DNA from: Chitinophagaceae bacterium
GTDB taxonomy: Bacteria; Bacteroidota; Bacteroidia; Chitinophagales; UBA10324
Reading direction: 5' to 3'
Length of the DNA: 64,000 bases
NCBI GenBank assembly: GCA_016717285.1
Contig: JADKFU010000005.1
Location: 790,501-854,500 of the forward strand
Shown one piece after another: positions 56,289 through 64,000 of the stretch. The position numbers and the translations under genes are program-made. The notes beneath the pieces are model-generated. The model was not told where the DNA came from, did not search any database, and saw nothing but the letters and a program-made list of their open reading frames with translations. Position 1 is the first letter of the stretch, and every line of letters starts with the position of its first letter.

Positions 56289-59200
56289 ATGGAACAAAAA
56301 AACTACTGGAAAGGACTTGAGGAGCTGCATGAAGATCCCGGGTTTCTGAAAGAGCGAGACAAGGAGTTTGTTGAAGAATTGCCCGTAGAGGAAATTTTCA
56401 ATTCATCTGTTGTCAACAAACCTGCAAGCCGACGCGACTTTCTAAAGATGCTCGGTTTCAGCGTTTCAGCCGCTACTTTAGCTGCGAGTTGCCGGATTCC
56501 GGTTAACAAAGCAATTCCATATGTAATTAAACCTGAAGAAATTGTTCCCGGCGTTGCCAATTATTATGCATCGTCATTTTTTGATGGTAATGATTATTGT
56601 CCGGTATTGGTGAAAACCCGTGATGGCCGTCCAATTAAAATAGAGCCACTCAACAGCAAACACATTGCTGAGAATTCTCCGAATCGTTTTTTATTTGGTG
56701 GAACAAGTGCAAGAGTGCAGGCTTCTGTACTTTCATTGTACGATATCACCCGTCCTCAAAATCCAACCGTAACCGGAAAGAAAGCAACCTGGGAAGTGGT
56801 GGACGGAGAAATCCGTAATCGCTTAGCGGATATCAAGGCAAAGGAGGAAACATCAGAATATTGACACCAACTTTATTGAGCCCTTCAACAAAACAGGTAA
56901 TTGCTGATTTTATAACTGCTTATCCAACTGCAAAACATGTGGTGTACGATCCTGTTTCTTATGCAGGTATTGCGGTTGCCAATGAAAAGAGTTTTGGAAA
57001 AGAGTTGTTCCGGGTTATCATTTTGAAAATGCAAATGTGATTGTTTCCATTGGCGCGGATTTTTGGGTACCTGGATTTCTCCGATTGAATATACCCGTCA
57101 ATATGTGAGCAACAGGAAAGTGTCGCCGGAAAAAACAGACATGAACCGGCATTACCAGGTGGAATCACGTCTTTCACTTACTGGATCCAATGCTGACAAA
57201 CGTGCTGTGGTGAAGCCTTCGGAAGAAGCGGTTGCTGTAATTGCGCTTTATAATAAGCTTGCCGCTTCCATGGGCGCAACAACAATTGCAGGTGGTCAGC
57301 TTACAGGCCGGGCGGAAAAAGTAATCAGTGCCGCCGCCGCTGATCTTGCTGCAAACAAAGGAAAATCTTTGGTGGTTGCCGGTTCTAACGATGCCAACGT
57401 ACAAGCAATCGTAAATGCAATCAATGTGATGCTCGGAAGTTACGGCAGCACTATTAATATGAATCAATATTCCAACACACATCAGTCAAGTGATAAAGAC
57501 ATGATGCTGTTGATGGATGAAATGAATAAAGGCGCAGTAAGTGCTTTGGTTTTATATGGAGCCAATCCTGCTTACGATCATATGAATGCAAAAGGTTTTA
57601 CTGATGCAGTAAAGAAAGTGGAAACATCCATTTCACTCAATGATCGCGCGGATGAAACTTCAGCACTTTGCCGCTACCATTGTCCTGATCATCATTATCT
57701 CGAAAGTTGGAATGATGCTTCACCCAGAGCAGGATTATTCACGATGGTTCAACCTGTCATCTGGCCATTATTCGATACACGCCAGGCTCAGGATAGCTTG
57801 CTTCGCTGGTCAGGTAGTACAGAAGATTACTATACTTATATCAAAAAGAATTGGGAGAAGAATGTCTATCCTGCTCAAAGCATGTACGGCGATGCGCAGA
57901 CATTCTGGGATATGTGCGTGAAAGAAGGAGCATTTGAAATAACTACTGCTAATGTTGCTAATTCAACTTCAACGATTGATGTTGCTGCTGCAGGAGGTGC
58001 TGTAATGGCCATTGCTTCCAAAGCCAATGGCCTCGAACTTTCGCTTTATGAAAAAGTGGCCATGGGAAATGGACGGTATGCAAATCTTCCGTGGTTACAG
58101 GAAATGCCTGATCCGGTTTCAAAAGTGGTATGGGATAATTATCTCTGTGTTTCTCCAAAATTCGCGAAAGACAATGGTCTTGAAATGGATTTGGTGGAGC
58201 ATCTTACCGATATGGTTAAAATTTCTGCGGGGAGTGTTTCCGCAGAAGTACCCATTTATATTCAACCCGGACAAGGTGATACTTCCGTTTCCATTGCACT
58301 GGGTTATGGCAGAATGAAAGCAGGTCGTGCAGGCGATGGTGTTGGTCAGAATGTTTATCCATTTGTAACTTCCAATGGGGAAACCTGCAATTACAATGCT
58401 TCAGGTGTTACGGTAACCAAACTTAATAAGAAGTACGAGATTGCGATGACGCAAACGCACTTTAGTTTTGAAGGGCGCGATGCAATCCAGGAAACGGTTT
58501 TATCAGAATACAAAAAACACCCTGAAGAAGGCAAAGAAGAAAAAGAAGAACTCAAGCATCTCTGGGCAGAGACGCTTTATCCGGAACAAAAATTTCCCGG
58601 AGCAAAATGGGGAATGTCTATCGATCTTAATTCCTGCATTGGCTGCGGAGCTTGTTCAATAGCCTGCCAGGCAGAAAATAATATTCCGGTAGTTGGAAAA
58701 ACAGAAGTGATGCGTGTGCATGAGATGTCGTGGATCCGTATTGACAGATACTATTCTTTCCCCGGAGAAGACGGAACGATCGATAAAGAAAAAGAATACG
58801 ATAAGATACAGGATTACCAGGATGTACAGGTTGTTTTCCAGCCTATGTTGTGTCAGCATTGCGACAATGCTCCTTGCGAAAATGTTTGCCCGGTTGCTGC
58901 CACCAATCACAGCAGTGAAGGCCTTAATCAAATGGCTTATAACCGTTGCATCGGTACAAGATATTGCGCCAATAACTGTCCATACAAAGTACGCCGCTTC
59001 AACTGGCTTGATTATACTACTGCTGATGTTTTCCCCTGGAATGAACCCTGGAAAATACCAACACTTGGCATCAAGGATCCGGGCATGACAGATGCGATGA
59101 CGCGCATGGTTTTGAATCCGGATGTAACCGTACGTTCACGAGGTGTGATGGAAAAATGTTCTTTCTGTGTACAGCGTATTCAGGACGGTAAATTAACGGC

Positions 59201-59459
59201 CAAGAAAGAAGGACGTCCGCTCATGGAAGGTGATGTGAAATCAGCTTGTCAGACTGCTTGTCCTGCCGATGCAATTTCATTTGGAAATCTGAATGATGAG
59301 AAGAGTGAAGTGCGTAAAAACCATGAAGATGGTCGCGCTTACTATACACTTGCGGAACTGAATACCCGTCCTGCCATTGCTTACATGAAGAAGGTGAGGA
59401 ATACGGATGAAATGGTGCCGGGAGAAAAGAAAGAACATACTGCAGAAAAGCACGCATAA
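56289..59459 (+). CDS. actB: Alternative complex III iron-sulfur subunit ActB (three frameshifts)
   Basis: About 1057 residues after repair. N-terminus with a Tat-like SRRDFLKMLGFSVSAATLAASC, containing a twin arginine and a lipobox-like Cys. A molybdopterin-oxidoreductase-like region without the cofactor (family knowledge) follows, then the ferredoxin-like domain with four Cys clusters: CIGCGACSIAC, CQHCDNAPCENVC, CIGTRYCANNCP and CSFCVQR with CQTAC. Frame breaks: 56841-56850 (A/G run), 57010-57014 (CCGGG run) and 57060-57065 (T-run), each fitting one missing base; the 198 bases between the two long frames translate correctly in alternate frames (ILTPTLLSPSTKQVIADF, VVYDPVSYAGIAVANEK). Couples menaquinol oxidation to heme reduction. 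Confidence 0.93.
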
Positions 59460-59559
59460 TAAATTACTTCGCGATTGATTTTCTGTTCAGAAATAAGGAA
59501 ATCAATGAGTAGAAGCAGATGATTTTGAAGAAGATTTTTGTTGAGATAAAAAAATATTC

Positions 59560-60984
59560 ATGCACGCAGAATCGTACCTAAGGCCGCCGTTGATTCAGGG
59601 AAACAAAACATATCTTCAGATTACAGATGATATTTCTCGCTCTGTGGAAGCAAAGCCTTCCCGTTCCTGGTGGATTGCTACATCCATTGCTGCAACCGTG
59701 ATGTGCTGGGGACTGTTTTGTATTGGATGGACAGTGTGGTTTGGAATCGGAACCTGGGGATTGAACAGAACGATTGGTTGGGGTTGGGATATTACCAACT
59801 TTGTGTGGTGGATCGGTATCGGTCACGCCGGAACACTGATCTCCGCTATCCTTTTACTTTTTCGTCAGAAGTGGCGTACCGGTGTAAACCGCGCTGCAGA
59901 AGCCATGACTATTTTTGCGGTAATCTGCGCAGCTTTATTTCCGGTATTCCACATGGGTCGCGTTTGGCTTGCATTCTTTAACCTGCCTTATCCGAATAGT
60001 CGCGGACCGCTCTGGCCGAATTTCAATTCACCGTTGATGTGGGATGTATTTGCAATCTCAACTTACTTTACCGTTTCCTTAATGTTCTGGTATACCGGTT
60101 TGATTCCTGACATTGCTACCATCCGCGACCGCGCAAAATCAAAAATTGCGAAATGGGCGTATGGACTATTGAGTTTCGGTTGGGTGGGTTCAGCTAAGCA
60201 CTGGCAACGCCATGAAATGCTTTCACTGGTACTTGCGGGTATTTCCACACCACTTGTGCTATCCGTTCACACCATTGTATCCTTTGACTTTGCCACGTCC
60301 GTAATTCCTGGATGGCACACTACCATTTTCCCCCCTTACTTCGTTGCGGGTGCCATCTTCTCGGGTTTTGCTATGGTGCTTACGCTCATGATCATCACCA
60401 GAAAAGTGTTGAATCTCGAAGAATACATCACGCTTGATCATATTGAGTCGATGAATAAAATTATTGTGTTGACGGGATCGATCGTTGGTTGCGCATACCT
60501 CACTGAATTATTTACCGCTTGGTATTCTCAAAATCCTTATGAGCAGTATGCTTTTGCCAACAGGGCACTTGGTCCTTATTGGTGGTCGTATTGGGGAATG
60601 ATGACCTGCAATGTAATTTCCCCACAGTTGTTCTGGGTTCGCAAGCTCAGAAGAAGCGTGTGGTTTACTTTCTTCATGTCAATTGTAATCAATTGTGGAA
60701 TGTGGTTCGAACGGTTTGTAATTATTGTCACTTCACTGCACCGCGATTTTGTTCCTTCCTCCTGGGCAATGTATTCTCCAACGTGGGTGGAAATCAGTAT
60801 TTATGTGGGATCGATCGGGTTGTTTTTTACAGCCTTCCTCATTTTTGCCAAAACAATGCCTGTAATCGCAATGGCGGAAATCCGTCACATAATGAAAACT
60901 TCCGGTGAAGCACAAAAGAAAGCGGCACATGCTCATGAAAAATCCCATGGTCATGATCCGCACGTTGTTCCACAGGCTATTTAA
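59560..60984 (+). CDS. actC: Alternative complex III membrane subunit ActC (NrfD/PsrC-like)
   Basis: 474 residues with about ten membrane helices, in the NrfD/PsrC polysulfide-reductase family; frame intact. Conserved family segments include NFVWWIGIGHAGTLISAIL, FPVFHMGRVW, and the H-rich GLL-SAKHWQRHEMLSL loop. It is the quinol-binding core of complex III-like enzymes that do not contain cytochrome b. The His-rich C-terminal tail (HAHEKSHGHDPH) is unusual but seen in relatives. Next to actB with 100 bases between. Confidence 0.95.
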   Translation: MHAESYLRPPLIQGNKTYLQITDDISRSVEAKPSRSWWIATSIAATVMCWGLFCIGWTVWFGIGTWGLNRTIGWGWDITNFVWWIGIGHAGTLISAILLLFRQKWRTGVNRAAEAMTIFAVICAALFPVFHMGRVWLAFFNLPYPNSRGPLWPNFNSPLMWDVFAISTYFTVSLMFWYTGLIPDIATIRDRAKSKIAKWAYGLLSFGWVGSAKHWQRHEMLSLVLAGISTPLVLSVHTIVSFDFATSVIPGWHTTIFPPYFVAGAIFSGFAMVLTLMIITRKVLNLEEYITLDHIESMNKIIVLTGSIVGCAYLTELFTAWYSQNPYEQYAFANRALGPYWWSYWGMMTCNVISPQLFWVRKLRRSVWFTFFMSIVINCGMWFERFVIIVTSLHRDFVPSSWAMYSPTWVEISIYVGSIGLFFTAFLIFAKTMPVIAMAEIRHIMKTSGEAQKKAAHAHEKSHGHDPHVVPQAI

Positions 60985-61005
60985 CGAATCTGAAATACTG
61001 AATTC

Positions 61006-61539
61006 ATGAAAAGATATCTTTTAGGATTGTACGATGATGATGAGGTGCTGTTGAATGCAGTGGACAAAGTACGCGCGCAAAACATCAAAATTCATGACGT
61101 GGTAACTCCATTTGCAGTACATGGACTTGATGAAAAGCTTGGATTGCGTGAATCGAAATTACATGTCGGCGGCTTCTTTATTGGCTTGACCGGTTTGGCC
61201 ATTGCCTTTTCATTTATGACATGGGTATTTACCGCCAACTGGCCAATTGTATTCGGAGGAAAACCGCATTTTTCTTTTCCTGCATTTATTCCAATCATGT
61301 TTGAGTTCACGGTATTGTCAGCTTCCATAGGAATGACGGTGGCATTTTTAGCGCTTTGCCATTTATATCCCGGAAGGTTCCGGGAACCGCTTGATCCAAG
61401 AACTACCAGCCACCTTTTTGGAATGGTATTTAAAATAACTGATCAGACCACGAAAGAAGAAAAAGATCGCATCAGCCAGTTGTTGAAAGAATCAGGAGCG
61501 GTGGAAGTGAAAGAGCGGGAAATGGAGAAACATTATTAA
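61006..61539 (+). CDS. actD: Alternative complex III subunit ActD (DUF3341)
   Basis: 177 residues. Starts KRYLLGLYDDDEVLLNAVDKVRAQNIKIHDVVTPFAVHGLDEKLGL, then two membrane helices (FIGLTGLAIAFSFMTWVF and a second around FTVLSASIGMTVAFLAL) with a FGGKPHFSFPAFIPIMFEF loop between them; this is DUF3341. Structural subunit of the complex in the inner membrane. 22 bases after actC. Confidence 0.93.
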   Translation: MKRYLLGLYDDDEVLLNAVDKVRAQNIKIHDVVTPFAVHGLDEKLGLRESKLHVGGFFIGLTGLAIAFSFMTWVFTANWPIVFGGKPHFSFPAFIPIMFEFTVLSASIGMTVAFLALCHLYPGRFREPLDPRTTSHLFGMVFKITDQTTKEEKDRISQLLKESGAVEVKEREMEKHY

Positions 61540-61575
61540 AAATTGATTATTCAGATAACGATTCAAAGAAGCAGC

Positions 61576-62228
61576 ATGAAGGAACGAATCAATTTTAGAA
61601 CAGGAAGCTTGATGGTGGCAGCCATTGCAGTTGCAATCATGATGATCTCTTCCTGTTACTATCCACGAACCAAACCAGGTTTTGAATACATGCCCGACAT
61701 GGCACATTCACTGGCTTATGAAACCTACACTTCTAATCCTTTTTTTCCGGATAGCATGAATGCGATTCAAACCGTGCCGAACACTATTCCACGTGGTGTT
61801 TACATGCCCTTTCATTATAGCACCAACGTTACCGGTTATGATTCTGCAGGCCTTTATCTTCACTTCCCTGCATGGTTAGGTGATAAAGATTTGGAAGAAG
61901 GAAAAAGGTTATTCGGAATTAATTGTGCGGTATGCCATGGGTTTGGTGGAAATGCAAACGGATCAATCGTGGTAAATACTAAAATCAAAACCCCTATCCT
62001 GCACCACCTTCCTACTTTGCAGATAACCTGATAAATATTCCCGAAGGAAAAGCATACTACAGTGTTCATTATGGTAAAAACCTGATGGGAGCTTATTCAA
62101 AAGCATTGGATCATGATCAGGTCTGGAAAGTGGTGTATTATGTGAAGTCATTGCAGAAACATTATATGGATAGTGTTGCAACAAAAGGTGCAACCGCGGT
62201 GGCAATGATGGATACGGTGAAAAAGTAA
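61576..62228 (+). CDS. actE: Alternative complex III monoheme cytochrome c lipoprotein ActE (one frameshift)
   Basis: About 217 residues from ATG 61576; an upstream in-frame ATG at 61543 is less likely. Lipoprotein signal with VAIMMISSC lipobox (Cys about 27). The heme site is CAVCH. The frame breaks at the A/C run about 61985-61992: the first frame ends in HHLPTLQIT, the shifted frame continues YPAPPSYFADNLINIPEGKAYYSVHYGKN and ends at TAA 62226-62228. Electron exit subunit on the periplasmic side of the complex. Heptad repeats begin directly after its stop codon. Confidence 0.9.
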
Positions 62229-62255
62229 TGAGTAGTGAGTAGTGAGTAGAGTGTA
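62229..62255. repeat. Heptanucleotide repeat after actE
   Basis: TGAGTAG-type heptads (GAGTAGT twice, GAGTAGA, then degenerate), starting at the first base after the actE stop codon. On the coding strand it reads as the same AGTAGTG/GTAGTGA unit found at the lpxD stop. Confidence 0.75.
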
Positions 62256-62354
62256 GCAAGTAATTAGAAAGATACAGGATAAAGAACCACAGATTGCCAT
62301 CCAAACTTCATTTTTAAAAATGAAGAGCGGGTGAATCGCAAACTTCAAGAAAAC

Positions 62355-63534
62355 ATGGACGAAAGATTTATTTTTCCGCAGCGCTTAAAGACAATCAGTT
62401 TTGGACTTATGGCCATCGGACTGGTTGGCACCATTGCAGCATTTTTCATGTACAATGATGCAGAGGGTACACAACGGTGGTGGGCCAATATGCTGTTGAA
62501 TGCTGTTTTTTTTCAAGGTATTGCAATGGCCAGTGCATTTTTTCAGGCGGCAACGTATGTTGCTTACAATGGGTCCATCACAGTTTTTAAAAGAATTCCG
62601 GAAGCAATTGCGGGATTTCTTCCATACACTGCTTCATTGTTGTTATTGGTGTTGATTTTCGGACATACGAATTTGTATGAGTGGTCAAATCCCGATGTAG
62701 CAGCTAACGATCCATTGGTTCACGCGAAGATTGGTTATCTGAATCTTCCTTTTTTCTTCGTACGCTTTGCATTTTTTGTGGGTATCCTGCTTACACTTTC
62801 GTACCTGATGCGCAAAAATTCTCTGGCGGAAGATCAGCATGGCGGCATTTCTTATTATAAGAAAAACCTTACGGTTGCGTCTTTGTTTCTGATATTTTTC
62901 GCGGTCTATATTTCAGTAACGTCCTGGGATTGGCTGATGTCATTAGATCCTCATTGGTACAGTACGATGTTCGGTTGGTACACATTTGCCAGTTTTTGGG
63001 TAACAGGAATTTCTGTGATGGCGTTGGTAGTGGTTTACGTAAAGAGGAAAAGGGTATCTCGATGTAGTGAAAGAAGGTCATCTGCATGACCTGGGTAAAT
63101 TAATGTTTGCGTTCAGTATTTTCTGGACGTATTTGATTTTCTGTCAGTTCATGTTGATCTGGTATGCAAACATCCCTGAGGAAACTGAATACTTCCGTCA
63201 ACGGTACGATCATTATATGATCTTATTCTATACCATTTTTATCATGAATTTTATTGCACCATTCCTGGTATTGATGAGCAGAGACGCGAAAAGGAAAGTG
63301 CAGGTGCTGGTAATTGCTGCCTGCATCATCATTGTTGGCCACTACATAGATTTTTATTTGATTGTAATGCCCGGAACAGTTGGAAATAAGGCAGGATTTG
63401 GACTGCCTGAAATTGCGCCATCATTGTTCTATGCAGGATTGTTGATTTTTGTTGTGTTTACCAATTTGACCAAAGCGAATCTTGTTCCGAAGAACCATCC
63501 ATTCCTCGAAGAAAGTTTGCACCATACTAGCTGA
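62355..63534 (+). CDS. actF: Alternative complex III membrane subunit ActF (one frameshift)
   Basis: About 392 residues after repair, from ATG 62355 (MDERFIFPQRLKTISFG); a GTG eight codons upstream is less likely. Polytopic, about ten helices, a reduced relative of ActC. The frame breaks at 63044-63055 (A/G runs in AAAGAGGAAAAGGG): one surplus base separates WVTGISVMALVVVYVK from GYLDVVKEGHLHDLGKLMF. The second part ends at 63534 with HPFLEESLHHTS. Peripheral membrane scaffold of the complex. Follows actE by 126 bases that include the heptad repeat. Confidence 0.92.
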
Positions 63535-63559
63535 TTAACGTTTTGAAAGAACCCGTTTT

Positions 63560-64000
63560 ATGACTACATCTCTTTTAGTTGTCATTGCCATTGTACTTTT
63601 TACGCTGGTTATTTTTCAGCTTGCAAAAACTACGGAGTTCGTAGGCATTTTGCGTGGCGATGAAAGGACCCATTTGGAATCAGACAGGATCAATTCCCGT
63701 TTGATGATGGTTTTTCTTATTCTGGGAATGATCGCATTGTTTTGGTCAGTTTACTATTTTAAGGACGTAATGATCCTGAATGCCGCTTCTGTTCATGGCG
63801 TCTGGATCGACAGCATGTTCAATGTAACGCTCTTTTTTACCGGCATTATGTTCGTGCTGACGCAGATTGGCCTGTTTTATTTTGCGTGGAAGTACAAGCA
63901 TACCAAAGGAAGAAAAGCTTTGTATTATCCTGAAAATAATAAATTGGAAATGTGGTGGACGGTAATACCTGCCATCGTTTTAACTTCACTGGTAGTAATA
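63560..64000 (+). CDS. coxB: Cytochrome c oxidase subunit II, N-terminal part (cut by window edge)
   Basis: 147 codons in frame up to the window end, from ATG 63560. A first helix (TSLLVVIAIVLFTLVIFQL), a linker with ILRGDERTHLESDRINSRL, and further helices with FNVTLFFTGIMFVLTQIGLFYFAWKYKHTKGRKALYYPENNKLEMWWTVIPAI-type sequence, which is the COX2 transmembrane module: the LEMWWTVIP motif immediately precedes the second conserved helix. The copper A domain lies outside the window. The act operon followed by an oxidase is the usual order; ACIII and aa3/caa3-type oxidase form a supercomplex in relatives. Confidence 0.9.
   Translation, partial: MTTSLLVVIAIVLFTLVIFQLAKTTEFVGILRGDERTHLESDRINSRLMMVFLILGMIALFWSVYYFKDVMILNAASVHGVWIDSMFNVTLFFTGIMFVLTQIGLFYFAWKYKHTKGRKALYYPENNKLEMWWTVIPAIVLTSLVVI

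Overview
The window comes from a Bacteroidota chromosome, most like the Chitinophagales/Saprospiria-type environmental lineages. The evidence is the number of secreted proteins with type IX secretion (T9SS) type A sorting tails, the LpxC-FabZ fusion, type III glutamine synthetase, a TonB receptor with a carboxypeptidase-regulatory-like N-terminus, alternative complex III (act genes), a one-domain AtpC, and promoters of the TTTG-N19/20-TAnnTTTG type. Genus-level placement is not possible from sequence reading alone.

Layout. 1-1004: 5' part of glnN on the minus strand. 1204-1533: a degenerate homopolymer block that looks like failed consensus. 1.6-4.4 kb: an AsmA-family protein. 4.5-26.1 kb: a large secretome block of seven proteins, each readable as one seven-bladed SBBP/NHL-like beta-propeller with a T9SS tail, interrupted by a cation:proton antiporter and a T9SS-exported sulfatase with fibronectin III domains. 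26.1-31.4 kb: a minus-strand lipid A operon, lpxD - lpxC/fabZ - lpxA - ABC ATPase - polytopic membrane protein. 31.6-41.9 kb: a PhoD-like phosphatase, a TonB-dependent receptor and two paralogous T9SS proteins of probable beta-helix type, plus a small secreted protein. 42.1-46.6 kb: a polyprenyl diphosphate synthase, a GT39-type glycosyltransferase (frameshifted) and a thioredoxin-fold TlpA-like protein (frameshifted). 46.9-51.9 kb: two more propeller-type T9SS proteins, convergent on a second low-complexity block (poly-G, 49.8-50.3 kb). 52.4-54.7 kb: atpD and atpC. 55.0-63.5 kb: the alternative complex III operon actABCDEF, running into coxB at the window edge. Together with atpDC this is the end of an aerobic respiratory chain (quinol to cytochrome c to oxidase, and ATP synthase).

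The most interesting structure is between atpD and atpC. A four-helix-bundle (23S rRNA intervening-sequence type) gene sits inside a 477-bp unit bounded by 32-bp inverted repeats (31/32 matching) that begin one base after the atpD stop codon. Architecture and size match the intervening sequences known from 23S rRNA, but here the unit is in a protein-coding operon. The inverted repeats are built of heptanucleotide units. Similar degenerate heptad arrays lie at the end of lpxD, directly after actE, and upstream of the polyprenyl synthase gene, so they may be one family of elements.

Quality note: about ten single-base frameshifts, mostly at homopolymers, hit essential genes (atpD, atpC, actA, actB three times, actE, actF) and two others, all right of 43 kb; none was seen left of it. 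I treat these as assembly errors and annotate the genes at full length.
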